A DNA stretch of 64,000 nucleotides from Thalassotalea sediminis (GTDB taxonomy: Bacteria > Pseudomonadota > Gammaproteobacteria > Enterobacterales > Alteromonadaceae). Shown here piece by piece: positions 39,491-53,190 of the stretch (its first letter is position 1; each line of letters opens with the position of its first letter). The stretch is taken from NCBI RefSeq assembly GCF_030295915.1, contig NZ_AP027361.1, positions 3,100,001-3,164,000 of the forward strand, in the 5' to 3' direction. Both the position numbers and the translations under genes were made by a program. The notes under the pieces are model-generated. The model was not told the DNA's origin, made no database searches, and worked only from the letters and a program-made list of their open reading frames with translations.

Positions 39491-39502
39491 TATAGTATAA
39501 AT
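39491..39502 (-). promoter_or_regulatory. Candidate regulon operator, TonB-receptor promoter
   Basis: The minus strand reads ATTTATACTATA, 68-79 bases before the receptor ATG. Two more half-sites, TATACTA (39474-39480) and TAGTATA (39510-39516), flank it in a 43-base cluster. It is nearly palindromic as TTATAGTATAA. Most of the 39423-39840 gap beyond this is featureless AT-rich DNA. Confidence 0.5.
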
Positions 39503-39840
39503 CAGATAATAGTATATTTATTGACGAAAAGTAAACGGCAGAAGAGAAAATAAACAAATATATTGCATACAAAACTTGTAACAACATGTTATTAAAGGTT
39601 TTTTATTTTTTATTTATCGAGCGGTTCACATTGATGTTGTGTTTTACTAAAGGGGCTAATGTTCAAAACCAATAACGGTTTAATAAAAAGTAGGTCAATA
39701 ACAGGTAACAATGCCAAATAATGGATACAGGCATTGTTCAACGTAGAGAGGGTGTATCAAAATAATGTGCGGGAACGAATATCACGTTTCGCCGCACAAA
39801 ATACGTTATTTACGGGCTTAATACATAAGCACTTGCTATA

Positions 39841-42168
39841 TTAACAATCGATTGTTTCTAGGCCTAATTCTAGCGCCAATATAAATTTATCAGCATCTTT
39901 TTTGTTAAAAACAATAGGTGGTTTTATTTTCAAAACGTTATAAAAAGGTCCTTCAGTACTGAGAATTATCTGTTGTGTTTTGACAAATTCAACAAGTTTG
40001 GCTGTTAGCTCTGTAGCAGGCTCTTTCGTTTGCCTATTTTTTACCATTTCTACACCGATAAATAAGCCTAAACCACGTACATCACCTATCACCTCATAAT
40101 GTTGCTTTAATGCTAGTAGCCTGTCTTTGAGGTAAGCACCTGTTTCTTTGGCATTTTCCATGAGTTTTTCTTCATGAATCACGTCTAATACTGCCATGCC
40201 AATAGCACAAGAGACTGGATTCCCCCCGAAAGTATTAAAATATTCCATGCCGGTTACAAAAGCGTCGGCAATCTCCTGAGTAGTGATAACGGCTGCCATT
40301 GGGTGACCGTTGCCAATGGGTTTACCTAGAGTAACAATGTCAGGTATTACCTGTTGCGTTTCAAAGGCCCACATATGCGTTCCCACTCGGCCGAAACCTA
40401 CTTGTACTTCGTCAGCAATACAGACACCTCCCGCGGCTCTTACCTGAGGATAAACAGCCTGCAAATAGCCATCAGGCATAATGATTTGCCCAGCTACGCC
40501 TTGTAAAGATTCACAAATAAACATTCCTGGCTTTTTGCCTTGCGTCGATAAATTAGCAATGGCCCTTTGCACATCGTCAGCATATGCATTGGCACTGGCT
40601 GCGTTATTACCTTGAAACTGCCCTCGATAAGGATCAGGTAGCATAACTTTGTGAACATAATCTTTTGCCCCTTCGCCGCCAGGACCATCAAACTTATATG
40701 GACTGGCATTGATGCAAGCGTTAGTGTTGCCATGATACGCACCTTCTACCGTCAATAGTTCTTCCGATCCTGTGTAGTTGCGCGCTAACCGAAAAGCAAG
40801 TTCATTAGCCTCACTACCGGAATTAACAAACATACAGACTGATAATCGTTCTGGCATTGTGGCTAGCAACTTATCAGCATAATCCACTAAATTGTCATGT
40901 AAAAAGCGGGTGTTCGTATTAAGTTTTGCCATTTGTGCTTGGCCTGCGGCAACCACTCTAGGGTGACAATGCCCAACATGGCATACGTTATTCACCATAT
41001 CGAGGTAACCATTCCCTTGCTCATCGTATAGATAAGCGCCCTGTCCTCGCACAATTTTAAGTGGCTCTTTAAAACTTAAACTTAGGGTTTTACCTAAATG
41101 TTTTTCACGAAAGGTTTTTATCGCCTTTTTACTTTTTCCGGGATCAGGATTAATATCGCAAGCTGCTTTTAGCTGGCATGTGATCGCAAATAAGTTTTGT
41201 TGTTTAAAATAATCCAGTAACTGCCAAGCAGGTGCTATTGAAACCTTTAAGTAGTTATTGTCTGGCTGTTGTTTTATTGCCAACGCCGCATTGCAAACGC
41301 TAGTGCATAAACGCAACATGATTAAACTTACTAGCACGTCGAATTCATCATTATTCAGTGGATAAATTTGATGATATCCAGCAACAACGTGTTTAAGTGT
41401 CTCGATTGGATTTGATTGTTCCATCATGGCATAGGCAGCAGTTATCGCCAGCTCATTAATTGTATGACTAAAAACCATATCGCCAAAATCAATTAAACCA
41501 ATAATGCTATTAGGGTTCTCAATATTATTAATCAATAAGTTGTGATCATTAGCATCATTGTGAATAACGCTGCGCGGTAACTTGGCTAACACTGGCATTG
41601 TTTGCGTTTGGTATAGCGTTAAAAAATGCGTAACAACATCCTGCTGTGTTGCACTTAGGTTCTGTTTTTTATCCTGACAAATGGCAAAACCGTGGGCTAA
41701 ATCCCAATCAAAATAACGGTAAGCCCCTTGATGGTGAAAATCAGTGAGCGCCATTGTAACTTTTGCCATGAACTGACCTAAGTTTTGCCACAATGGTGGT
41801 GTTATTACTTCACTATTGGCCTGTGCGTAAAAGTCTCCAGATAAATAAGAAAGCACTCTTAGATAAAAGGTATTATTTTCATCATCATTAATTTCGGTGA
41901 TGCCTAATCCAGTAATATTTTCTTGTGCCTGAGGCACAGGTAAGCCTTTTTCTGCAAGGTGCTTCATGGCACTATTTTGCATCGCTAGACCTATTTTCAA
42001 TTCAGCACTGTTAGCCACTTTAACAACATAGCGCTGTTGACCTGTATCTAATAGAAAGTTTTGATCGCAATAGCTTGCTAAAGGAGAAAGCTGCCCCGTC
42101 AATTGATAATAATGTTGCAACTGCGTTGATAAGGCTTCTACAGTAAATTTTGGCGTCACTGAGTTCAT
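39841..42168 (-). CDS. Fused aminoglycoside-phosphotransferase-type kinase and class-III PLP phospho-lyase/transaminase
   Basis: The 775-residue protein has two enzymes. Residues about 1-340 form an APH-fold kinase with [13 protein letters not shown] (catalytic Asp205) and LIDFGD (227-230). Residues about 345-775 form a class-III PLP enzyme with [24 protein letters not shown] and [10 protein letters not shown] (PLP lysine Lys616). The [14 protein letters not shown] form is typical of the AGXT2L1/2 phospho-lyases. In animals hydroxylysine kinase and phosphohydroxylysine phospho-lyase do this in two proteins, giving aminoadipate semialdehyde. Ethanolamine kinase/phospho-lyase is the main alternative. 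Saccharopine genes lie nearby. Confidence 0.78.
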   Translation of the reverse strand: MNSVTPKFTVEALSTQLQHYYQLTGQLSPLASYCDQNFLLDTGQQRYVVKVANSAELKIGLAMQNSAMKHLAEKGLPVPQAQENITGLGITEINDDENNTFYLRVLSYLSGDFYAQANSEVITPPLWQNLGQFMAKVTMALTDFHHQGAYRYFDWDLAHGFAICQDKKQNLSATQQDVVTHFLTLYQTQTMPVLAKLPRSVIHNDANDHNLLINNIENPNSIIGLIDFGDMVFSHTINELAITAAYAMMEQSNPIETLKHVVAGYHQIYPLNNDEFDVLVSLIMLRLCTSVCNAALAIKQQPDNNYLKVSIAPAWQLLDYFKQQNLFAITCQLKAACDINPDPGKSKKAIKTFREKHLGKTLSLSFKEPLKIVRGQGAYLYDEQGNGYLDMVNNVCHVGHCHPRVVAAGQAQMAKLNTNTRFLHDNLVDYADKLLATMPERLSVCMFVNSGSEANELAFRLARNYTGSEELLTVEGAYHGNTNACINASPYKFDGPGGEGAKDYVHKVMLPDPYRGQFQGNNAASANAYADDVQRAIANLSTQGKKPGMFICESLQGVAGQIIMPDGYLQAVYPQVRAAGGVCIADEVQVGFGRVGTHMWAFETQQVIPDIVTLGKPIGNGHPMAAVITTQEIADAFVTGMEYFNTFGGNPVSCAIGMAVLDVIHEEKLMENAKETGAYLKDRLLALKQHYEVIGDVRGLGLFIGVEMVKNRQTKEPATELTAKLVEFVKTQQIILSTEGPFYNVLKIKPPIVFNKKDADKFILALELGLETIDC

Positions 42169-42193
42169 ACTACTCTCTGCTGTGTTATCAAAT

Positions 42194-42219
42194 GCAAACC
42201 TTGTAATAACAAGGTTTGC
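42194..42219 (-). terminator. Hairpin after lacZ
   Basis: GCAAACCTTG and CAAGGTTTGC pair fully across a 6-base loop between lacZ and the fused kinase gene. The minus-strand sequence after it is ATTTGAT, a weak tail, so it may stop or attenuate readthrough. Confidence 0.6.
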
Positions 42220-42228
42220 GATAATAAA

Positions 42229-45429
<3,201 letters not shown>

Positions 45430-45619
45430 TCAGACAAGACCCAATTAACCCTTTTTATTCGATTATTTTGTAAACACCTGTTATATAATAATATTTTTAT
45501 TATTAATGGGATAAATTAGTAATAATCGAAAGTTATTGCTGGAGTAAAGTAAATTACTCATTTATGATCAACAAATTATGCAGAATACATTCTACTTTAA
45601 TATTTGGTGAAGGTAACAC

Positions 45620-46354
45620 ATGGACGCTAGACATTTAAACTTAACTCAACAGCTTGTACACGAGCTTGGGCGTTCAATTCTTAAAGGTAAATATAAAGTA
45701 GGCGACAAGCTACCCTCTGAAGCTGAGCTTGGTGAAATTTACGATATTAGCCGTAACGCCACCCGTGAAGCTGTCAAAATGTTAACTGCAAAAGGGTTGA
45801 TTAGCTCTCGCCCCCGTAAGGGAATCCAAGTGGTTGAAAAGAACAAATGGAATCTCTTTGATACCGATGTACTCGGTTGGATTTTAGTAGGTAAGCCCGA
45901 TTTATATATGCTACGACATTTCTTACAACTTAGAAAACCTGTTGAAGCACAAGCTGCATATTTAGCTGCACAATATGCCACAGAAGAAGATTTTGAAAAC
46001 ATTGAGCAAGCCCTTTCTAACATGCAACTTGCTGAAGTGAATAATGATGCTGATGCAACACATCATGCAGATGTAAAATTTCACAAGGCAGTTTTAAACG
46101 CCACCAAAAACCCCTTTTTTATTCAGTTAGAAAATTTTATAGAAATTGCGCTACAAGTAAATTTACGCTACACCAATCGTATTAAGCCCGTAACCGAGCG
46201 GGAATACCAAGCACATGCAGATCTATTCGACGCCATTAAAAAAGGTGAAGCGCATAAAGCTTATGAGTTTGCGATGACCACTCAGTCGGCAACACTAGAA
46301 CTTGTAGATATCGCTATTGAAAAGGCAGAAAAAGACAACGAGTCGACAATATAA
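45620..46354 (+). CDS. GntR/FadR-type (FCD) transcriptional regulator, DgoR-like
   Basis: The 244-residue protein has a GntR winged HTH (about 8-70: LGRSILKGKYKVGDKLPSEAEL, then SRNATREAVKMLTAKGLI) and an FCD effector domain with metal-ligand histidines (ADVKFHKAVLNAT). The N-terminal half resembles DgoR, the galactonate repressor. Divergent from lacZ, it is the obvious candidate regulator for the TATACTA-type operators, since FCD proteins such as UxuR recognise GTATAC cores. The effector is probably a sugar acid or hexose derivative. Confidence 0.85.
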   Translation: MDARHLNLTQQLVHELGRSILKGKYKVGDKLPSEAELGEIYDISRNATREAVKMLTAKGLISSRPRKGIQVVEKNKWNLFDTDVLGWILVGKPDLYMLRHFLQLRKPVEAQAAYLAAQYATEEDFENIEQALSNMQLAEVNNDADATHHADVKFHKAVLNATKNPFFIQLENFIEIALQVNLRYTNRIKPVTEREYQAHADLFDAIKKGEAHKAYEFAMTTQSATLELVDIAIEKAEKDNESTI

Positions 46355-46395
46355 CGAATAGCCAACCTTTTTAGATCGGCACTTGGAAAAATACC

Positions 46396-46896
46396 TTAAG
46401 GATGAGTCTGTAAAAAGTCCTCTAAAAACCACGCTGAAAATTCATGGCGCCCATCAATACTCGCTTTGTCGTAGATACTCGAAGCTTGCTGGCGAACTGT
46501 TTTCTCTTTCGTATCTCTCACACCACTTATTTCCCGAAAACTTAACCCTTTTAACAATAACATTGCCACTTCTTGTTCGCTTTTCGTTAATTTCCATTCG
46601 TTAAATTGCTTATAAATAAGCTCACTATACTTCGTTCTTGCATATTTCATTTCGTCAGAAATATTTTGTATTCGAATATCTGAATTAACCAGTTCTGCTT
46701 TCAAATGCTGAATGTGCTGAGTTCGACTTTTTATTTCAATAATCAAAAACACGAAGCCGATTGCTGACGCTAACACGATCATACTTTCTTCAATAATGTG
46801 CCAAGTCGGCACACCTAAAGATATATCAGTAATTACATCAAAAAAGTTAAGTACCATTATGATCCCAAGTAGCACAGCAATAAATTTGTCTTTCAT
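46396..46896 (-). CDS. Membrane-anchored LuxR-type HTH protein
   Basis: The 166-residue protein has two N-terminal hydrophobic helices (about 5-26 and 37-53) and a coiled-coil linker (about 54-105). A C-terminal LuxR-type HTH follows (WKLTKSEQEVAMLLLKGLSFREISGVRDTKEKTVRQQASSIYDKASIDGRHEF). It lacks a receiver, so the membrane part may sense. It is divergent from the RND operon, with a palindrome between them. Confidence 0.8.
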   Translation of the reverse strand: MKDKFIAVLLGIIMVLNFFDVITDISLGVPTWHIIEESMIVLASAIGFVFLIIEIKSRTQHIQHLKAELVNSDIRIQNISDEMKYARTKYSELIYKQFNEWKLTKSEQEVAMLLLKGLSFREISGVRDTKEKTVRQQASSIYDKASIDGRHEFSAWFLEDFLQTHP

Positions 46897-46928
46897 TTAT
46901 TTCTCAATAGGTTAGCAAAAACATGGTA

Positions 46929-46956
46929 CATATGCCTGATGACTTACCTGCATATG
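46929..46956. promoter_or_regulatory. Inverted repeat between the LuxR-like and RND genes
   Basis: CATATGC (46929-46935) and GCATATG (46950-46956) form a perfect 7-base inverted repeat with a 14-base spacer, in the 153-base divergent gap. It is a plausible binding site for the neighbouring LuxR-type regulator. Confidence 0.4.
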
Positions 46957-47049
46957 ACCGATGATAAATTATGCATAGTTTATAAGATATCAAACAACTA
47001 TTAAATAAATGCCAATTGTTAAATCTGGCATAGGAGAGTTAGGTTTAAA

Positions 47050-48084
47050 ATGTATGGTATTCGTTCGCAATTAATACAAATTAGTCTTTGTTTATTTATC
47101 TGTTTTTTCAATGTAAATGCAATTGGAGACCAGCCCACTTTAAATAAAATATTACTCTCACAAATGGGTAAGTTTGATTTAAGTTACAGTGAAGCAACGC
47201 CTACAAACGTCCTGCAAGGTTCTTCAACTATTGGTTTAGTAACTTATCATTCAGAGGCGTCATTTAAAGTTACCTTACCCTTTACACCGCAACAACTGCT
47301 GTTTAGTAAAACACACGGTAGTTCTATAAAAAAAGGTGATGTTATTGCGAAAGTTGATGGTTTAGAAGTTAACCATTACTTTGATGAACTAGCATCAGCA
47401 GAACTCATCTATTTAAAGAGTAAAACGCATTTGAATCGCGTTAAAAGTTACGCCAGTTCAAACACGATAAAAAGCACTGAATGGTTATCGATAATAAAGG
47501 CCTATCATGCCGCTAAGCTCAACTATGAACACCTTTCACATGTTAGGGAACAATTAAACGTAGACGAACAAGGGAGAGTTTTCTTAATAAGTCCAATAAG
47601 CGGAATTCTGTACATTCCTACTCAAAAAAGCCCTTATATTTTTGAAGTTATTCCGGAAAAAAGTATTTATGTACAAACATCATTACCAGTTAACAACCTT
47701 GGGCGCCTTACGCAACTAAAAATAGAAAATAGCGCTTGCTCATTAAGTACTGATGTTATTGTCCCTCTTGTTCACAAGTATAAACAAACAATCAGAAGTA
47801 AATTTTCTACTCGTTGTGCGTTACCGATTGGCACGCAGTTATTGCTCACGCCTTTGTACCAGGCTAATGGTTACTCAGTTGATCCCAAAGCAGTATTTGA
47901 ATTACACAACAAAGATTATGTTGCTGTAAAAATTGACGAGCAGTTGATTTTGACGGAAATAGAAATAATTGGCAAAGATGGCACTCAATTCATTGTAAGG
48001 TCTAATAACCTGCAACCTCAAGATCTACTTTTGGTTTCTTCTACAAGCATTGCCCAAGGTATTTTTATGGGCTTAGGAGAGTAA
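47050..48084 (+). CDS. RND efflux periplasmic adaptor (membrane fusion protein-like)
   Basis: The 344-residue protein has a signal peptide (about 1-27) and a short adaptor layout: a biotinyl-lipoyl-like motif SSIKKGDVIAKVDGLEV, a helical hairpin (about 105-170), a beta barrel around residues 175-260 and a C-terminal membrane-proximal part. Sequence identity to known CusB or CzcB is not strong, so it is assigned mainly from position upstream of the RND pump (2-base gap) and this layout. Confidence 0.7.
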   Translation: MYGIRSQLIQISLCLFICFFNVNAIGDQPTLNKILLSQMGKFDLSYSEATPTNVLQGSSTIGLVTYHSEASFKVTLPFTPQQLLFSKTHGSSIKKGDVIAKVDGLEVNHYFDELASAELIYLKSKTHLNRVKSYASSNTIKSTEWLSIIKAYHAAKLNYEHLSHVREQLNVDEQGRVFLISPISGILYIPTQKSPYIFEVIPEKSIYVQTSLPVNNLGRLTQLKIENSACSLSTDVIVPLVHKYKQTIRSKFSTRCALPIGTQLLLTPLYQANGYSVDPKAVFELHNKDYVAVKIDEQLILTEIEIIGKDGTQFIVRSNNLQPQDLLLVSSTSIAQGIFMGLGE

Positions 48085-48086
48085 AA

Positions 48087-51000
48087 ATGCTCGATTTTTT
48101 AATAAGGTTCTCCTTAATCCAAAGAGTATTCATCGCACTTGCTACTATATTTTTAGCACTACTAGGCTTAAAAGCTTGGTTAACTCTCCCAGTTGATGCT
48201 TTTCCTGATATTTCACCAACACAAGTAAAAATTGTACTAAAAGCACCGGGGATGACTACGTCAGAAATTGAAACGCAAATCACACGTATTATCGAAACAG
48301 AGCTTTTAGGCATCCCATCTCAAAGTATTTTACGTTCAACAACTAAGTACGCAATTACCGATATTACATTAGATTTTGAGGAAGGCACTAATATTTATTG
48401 GGCCAGACAACAAGTAAATGAAAGACTGATGAATGTGTGGTCGGCATTACCAGATAATGTATCTGGAGGATTAGCCCCCATGAGCACACCACTCAGTGAA
48501 ATGTTTATGTTTACCGTTGAAAACCCCTCACTTACATTACAACAAAAGCGTGAATTACTCGATTGGCAAATAAGACCAGCATTAAGAACAGTATCAGGTG
48601 TTGCAGATGTAAACAGCTTAGGAGGCTTCACTAAAACATATGAAATAACGCCTTCACCACTAAACATGAAAAATTTCGGTATCACTTTATTAGATATCGA
48701 AAACGCAATTACGCAAAACAATTTTAATGGTGGTATTGGCCGCCTTAATAAAGGTAACGACAATATTGTTGTTCGTACACAAGGACAATTTGAGAAAATA
48801 GATGATATAAAACAGATTGTTATTGCATCCACTCAACATACGACAATTAGGTTATCTGATGTTGCTTCTGTCAGTGAAGGTCATCTAACTCGTTATGGCG
48901 CGGTAACACGTAATAGTGAAGAATCAGTTCAAGGATTAGTCATTGCATTAAAAAATAGTAACACCGCGCAAGTAATATCTAACGTAAAAGAGGCCTTAGC
49001 CGAAATTAAACATTCTTTACCCAAAGGCACTGAGATAAATGTATTTTATGATCGCTCAGATCTAATAACTACAGCAATTAACACGATAGTTAATGCCTTA
49101 ATACAAGCAGTAATTCTGGTGATCATATTACTTGCACTCTTTTTTGGAAATATTAGAGCGGCAATAATTGTTTCGATTTCCCTGCCCTTGGCGGCACTTT
49201 CAACATTTATTTTAATGCGTTACTTCTCAATATCGGCCAACTTGATGAGTTTAGGCGGCTTAGTCATTGCCATTGGTATGCTCGTCGACTCCTCTGTCGT
49301 CGTCGTTGAAAATACGGTCAACAGACTTGCCGAAAACAAATATTTACCTAAATTACATACGATTTATCGTGCATGTAAAGAAGTCGCCATACCTACGGTT
49401 TCAGGCACATTAATCATTGTTATTGTTTTTTCTCCGTTACTGACTCTTACAGGACTTGAAGGAAAATTATTCACACCTGTGGCATTAACAATAGTCTTTG
49501 CCATGCTAACTGCACTCTTGCTTGCCTTCACTTTTGTTCCTGTATTGGCATCAGTATTACTAAAGCAAAGTGAAGCAAGTGAACCTAAATTAATTAAAAG
49601 CATGCAATATCACTATCAAAAGTCACTTGAAAAAGCATTAAACAAGCCAAAGTTTTTATCGATTATTGCCTTTATCGCCTTAGGTATTAGTGTTTTTATC
49701 TTTACGCAACTTGGTAAAAGCTTCATGCCTACTCTAGATGAAGGAGATATTATTGTACAATTAGAAAAATCGCCAAAAATAACGCTTGCAGGCTCGATAG
49801 CAGTTGATCAACAAGTTGAAGCAGCGTTGCTAAAACAAATACCTGAGGTTGCACAAATCGTTGCTAGAACAGGATCTGACGAATTAGGACTCGATCCTAT
49901 GAGCCTGAATGAAACAGATGTTTTTATGGAATTAAAGCCGCAAAGTGAATGGCGTTTTAATACCAAACAAGAACTCATTGAAGAAATAAGAGCTGTTTTG
50001 AGCAATTACCCAGGTATGAATATTAACTTTACTCAGCCAATACAAATGCGTGTATCGGAAATGCTTACTGGTACAACGGGCGATGTATCAATAAAGATAT
50101 TCGGTGATGATGTAACCACCTTAGCTACCCTAGCAAATAATATGCGAACACTTGTAGAGCAAGTAAATGGCAGTGAAGACGTTCAAACAGCACTGATTAC
50201 TGGTGGAAAATATATTCGCTTATCTCTTAAAAACGAAGTTGCAAATGAATATGGTTTAACTACCCACGCATTGACACAGATACTCAAGCCTCAATTAGAG
50301 GGGAGAAATATATCCAAATTAAATGACGTAAACAAACATACCCCCATTGTCTTTGCAACAAGTACTAAAAATGCACGCTCAAACATAAATTCAATAGTAG
50401 ATTTAAATACGTTGTCGATCCTCACGCCAAGTAATGATTTGCTGCCACTAAATGAAGTCGCTGAAATAACGATGGAAGAAGAGCCGTTGTTAATTGAACG
50501 AGAAAATGGCAAAAGATTTGTTGCCATCAGCACCAATGTTTCTAACAGAGATGTGGTGAGCTTCGTAGATGAGTTGAAAGATCTAGTGCATTCGAAGCTA
50601 CCACTACCTAGCGGATACACATTAATTTTTGGTGGCGAATTTGAAAATCAGCAAAGAGCGATGAATAACCTCATTTTTGTCGTACCATTATCGCTATTGA
50701 TGATTTTTATTATTCTATTTACAACTTTTCAATCATTACCATTAGCAGCGCTTATTCTTGGAAACATACCATTTTCGATAATGGGGGGAGTAACCGCTCT
50801 GTTTATTTCTGGTCAATATTTATCAATTCCAGCTTCTGTTGGCTTTATTGCCTTGTTAGGTGTTGCTGTATTGAACGGCATTGTTATGATCAGTTATTTT
50901 GAACAAACAAAAATATTAATACCGCAATTAACCGACCGCGTTGTTAGCGGAGCAACACGTAGACTTCGTCCAGTATTGATGACAGCAACAACCGCTATGT

Positions 51001-51155
51001 TTGGTTTGCTGCCACTCGCATATGCCACAGGACCAGGCGCTGAAATACAAAAGCCTCTAGCCATTGTCGTTATTGGTGGGTTAATCACGTCAACGATAAC
51101 AACATTGTATTTACTGCCTATTTATTATCGGATGTTGGAGAAAAAATATGGTTAA
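48087..51155 (+). CDS. RND efflux pump, heavy-metal/CusA-type inner-membrane permease
   Basis: The 1022-residue RND transporter has 12 membrane helices and two periplasmic loops. Landmarks are AWLTLPVDAFPDISPTQVKI at the N-terminus and MSLGGLVIAIGMLVDSSVVVVEN in TM4, with the proton-relay aspartate. The metal-pump relatives (CusA, CzcA) share the LPVDAFPD start. It overlaps the DUF3240 gene, which accompanies metal RND pumps. Copper or silver cannot be named from this, as the CusA methionine triad was not resolved. No outer-membrane channel gene is in the cluster. Confidence 0.85.
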   Translation: MLDFLIRFSLIQRVFIALATIFLALLGLKAWLTLPVDAFPDISPTQVKIVLKAPGMTTSEIETQITRIIETELLGIPSQSILRSTTKYAITDITLDFEEGTNIYWARQQVNERLMNVWSALPDNVSGGLAPMSTPLSEMFMFTVENPSLTLQQKRELLDWQIRPALRTVSGVADVNSLGGFTKTYEITPSPLNMKNFGITLLDIENAITQNNFNGGIGRLNKGNDNIVVRTQGQFEKIDDIKQIVIASTQHTTIRLSDVASVSEGHLTRYGAVTRNSEESVQGLVIALKNSNTAQVISNVKEALAEIKHSLPKGTEINVFYDRSDLITTAINTIVNALIQAVILVIILLALFFGNIRAAIIVSISLPLAALSTFILMRYFSISANLMSLGGLVIAIGMLVDSSVVVVENTVNRLAENKYLPKLHTIYRACKEVAIPTVSGTLIIVIVFSPLLTLTGLEGKLFTPVALTIVFAMLTALLLAFTFVPVLASVLLKQSEASEPKLIKSMQYHYQKSLEKALNKPKFLSIIAFIALGISVFIFTQLGKSFMPTLDEGDIIVQLEKSPKITLAGSIAVDQQVEAALLKQIPEVAQIVARTGSDELGLDPMSLNETDVFMELKPQSEWRFNTKQELIEEIRAVLSNYPGMNINFTQPIQMRVSEMLTGTTGDVSIKIFGDDVTTLATLANNMRTLVEQVNGSEDVQTALITGGKYIRLSLKNEVANEYGLTTHALTQILKPQLEGRNISKLNDVNKHTPIVFATSTKNARSNINSIVDLNTLSILTPSNDLLPLNEVAEITMEEEPLLIERENGKRFVAISTNVSNRDVVSFVDELKDLVHSKLPLPSGYTLIFGGEFENQQRAMNNLIFVVPLSLLMIFIILFTTFQSLPLAALILGNIPFSIMGGVTALFISGQYLSIPASVGFIALLGVAVLNGIVMISYFEQTKILIPQLTDRVVSGATRRLRPVLMTATTAMFGLLPLAYATGPGAEIQKPLAIVVIGGLITSTITTLYLLPIYYRMLEKKYG

Positions 51156-51453
51156 TTCAATGCTTTTATTTAGCTTTGTTGTACCTAAAAAAATCAAAGA
51201 TGACGTTACAGATGTTCTGATTAAAAGCCCATTTGCTTCTGGCTTTAATCTAACGCCAATATTAGGTTATAGCCAAGAACACAGCTCATTTAATATTGAG
51301 GAACAAGTAAGGGGTTATAAACATATGTGCCAATTCGAAGTACTGATAAAACAACAAAACCTACAGGCAATAAAAGATAGCCTTGCTATGTCTTTTAACA
51401 TGTCTGGTATTAGGTATTGGGTAACACCAATTTTAGAAACAGGCCATATTTAA
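51148..51453 (+). CDS. DUF3240 family protein
   Basis: The 101-residue soluble protein begins LLFSFVVPKKIKDDVTDVLI and has the small alpha/beta layout of DUF3240, with YSQEHSSFNIEEQVRGYKHMCQFEVLI and a C-terminal IRYWVTPILETGHI. It overlaps the RND pump by 8 bases, hence one operon. Such proteins accompany CusA/CzcA-type pumps and have a ferredoxin-like fold resembling PII. A metal-sensing or regulatory role is guessed. Confidence 0.75.
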   Translation: MVNSMLLFSFVVPKKIKDDVTDVLIKSPFASGFNLTPILGYSQEHSSFNIEEQVRGYKHMCQFEVLIKQQNLQAIKDSLAMSFNMSGIRYWVTPILETGHI

Positions 51454-51461
51454 CATAAAGA

Positions 51462-51482
51462 CAGGGGGGAATGCTCCCCCTG
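51462..51482. terminator. Hairpin between the convergent DUF3240 and phoH genes
   Basis: CAGGGGG and CCCCCTG pair across a short loop between two convergent genes. Neither side has a strong T tract, though the minus strand has TCTTTATG. Confidence 0.5.
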
Positions 51483-51502
51483 CTCATTCTACATCGTAAA
51501 CC

Positions 51503-52882
51503 TTATAAATTCTCTTCGGCAAATGACGCTAACCTTGAGCGCACAACACCATTTAAGTTTACAGTAGTGCTCCCTGGAAAGTCCTTAAAACGTTCTACAA
51601 TATACGTTAATCCAGAGGTTAAGGCGGTAAGATAATTACTATCAATTTGCGATAAATTACCAGAGCACACTAGCTTAGTACCTTCACCGCAACGGGTAAT
51701 GATGGTTTTTAACTGTGAAGCCGTTAAATTTTGACATTCGTCCAAGAGCACAAAGGCATTCTGAATACTTCTACCGCGCATAAAATTAACAGACTTAAAC
51801 TGAATATTCGCCTTATCCATTATATAGTTAAGGCTTCCTTCCATGTTCTCATCTTGCTTGTGTAACACTTCTAAAGAATCTGTAATAGCTGCCAGCCACG
51901 GTGCCATTTTCTCTTCCTCGGTACCCGGCAAAAAGCCAATAGATTCGGCAATTTCAGGTGTGCTTCTTGTTACGATAACCTTATCGTACATTCCACGCTC
52001 AATGACCATTTCTAATGCTGACGCCAGCGCTAATAACGTTTTACCACAACCTGCTGGCCCGGTCAGAATAACGAGATCAATATTCGGATCAAGTAAAGCA
52101 TCCATTGCCATACCTTGATAAATATTTTTCGGGGTAATACCCCATGCCTGCTTCGACATTAAACGTTCACGACTTAAATCAGCGATTGCTAAACGATCAT
52201 CATCCCAGCCCATTACTTTGCCTGCGAAATGCTCACTATCATCAATCAAATATTCGTTCATATAGGCATTGGGAAATACAGACTTTTCAATATAATGCGT
52301 GGTATTACGCCCTTCTGATTCACTTTCACAGTTTTTCACTTGTTGCCAAAAATCTCCTGAAAATTTATGGTAACCTTTAGTAAGAAACTGAATATCATCA
52401 ATTAATTGATCTGTTCGATAATCTTCAACATGCTTTAACCCTGCACCTTTGGCTTTCAAACGCATATTGATGTCTTTTGTAACTAATACTACCTTTTTAT
52501 TCTTTTGATGATCTTGAATATGCAGAGCAGTATTAATGATGCGATTGTCATTCTCATTAAAAGACAACTTACCAACAGCCTGTGCTAAGGTATAATCATT
52601 AAAAATTGATAGTGTTCCTATTTTTGTTGCATCTTCTCTTGAGGGTAAAGGAACACCAGCCAATACTTCTTCAGGGGTTGCATTTGCTAAGGTATCTTCC
52701 AAAGCTCTAATCGCAACACGGGCATCACGGCTAACATCTTTTCTACGATCTTTAATAGAGTCGAGCTCTTCAAGCACCGTCATCGGCACTACCACATCGT
52801 GTTCTTGGAAGGATAAAAAGGCAAAGGGTTCATGGAGCAAGATATTAGTATCTAATATATAAATCGTTTTATCTTCAGTCAT
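51503..52882 (-). CDS. PIN-PhoH ATPase (PhoH2-like)
   Basis: The start chosen is MTEDKTIYILDTNILLHEP at 52882 (459 residues). An N-terminal PIN nuclease domain (catalytic Asp in ILDTN, then VLEELDSI and ARDVRI-like acidic positions) is joined to a PhoH ATPase with GPAGCGKT and LLDECQNLT. PIN-PhoH proteins have RNA-unwinding and ribonuclease activity. The gene stands alone and is separated from btuB by a terminator. Confidence 0.9.
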   Translation of the reverse strand: MTEDKTIYILDTNILLHEPFAFLSFQEHDVVVPMTVLEELDSIKDRRKDVSRDARVAIRALEDTLANATPEEVLAGVPLPSREDATKIGTLSIFNDYTLAQAVGKLSFNENDNRIINTALHIQDHQKNKKVVLVTKDINMRLKAKGAGLKHVEDYRTDQLIDDIQFLTKGYHKFSGDFWQQVKNCESESEGRNTTHYIEKSVFPNAYMNEYLIDDSEHFAGKVMGWDDDRLAIADLSRERLMSKQAWGITPKNIYQGMAMDALLDPNIDLVILTGPAGCGKTLLALASALEMVIERGMYDKVIVTRSTPEIAESIGFLPGTEEEKMAPWLAAITDSLEVLHKQDENMEGSLNYIMDKANIQFKSVNFMRGRSIQNAFVLLDECQNLTASQLKTIITRCGEGTKLVCSGNLSQIDSNYLTALTSGLTYIVERFKDFPGSTTVNLNGVVRSRLASFAEENL

Positions 52883-53087
52883 ATACACAAATTTCCTATA
52901 AAATGAAAACCTTGCATCAATCAAATTGGCAACTAACCACGATTTACCGCTGTCAATATGATCAACATATTCAGTTGAATTTTGACCCTCCTCACGTCAC
53001 ATAAATGAATGAAGCACTTTCACTTTGACACCATCTGAGTTGACTTGCAAGCACCAATTAGCCTAGTTCAGTAACTTTTTGCAATGC

Positions 53088-53126
53088 ACAAAAAACGCTA
53101 TTCTGCAAATTAGAATAGCGTTTTTA
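53088..53126. terminator. Bidirectional-looking terminator downstream of btuB
   Basis: AAAAACGCTATTCT and AGAATAGCGTTTTT form a perfect 14-base stem with T runs on both strands, between btuB and the phoH promoter. Apart from this the 308-base gap 52883-53190 shows nothing clear. Confidence 0.9.
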
Positions 53127-53190
53127 TACTGAATAAATATTCGGATTTTTTTACATTAATACCAATGGTATTTATGGTTAATCATCGCGA

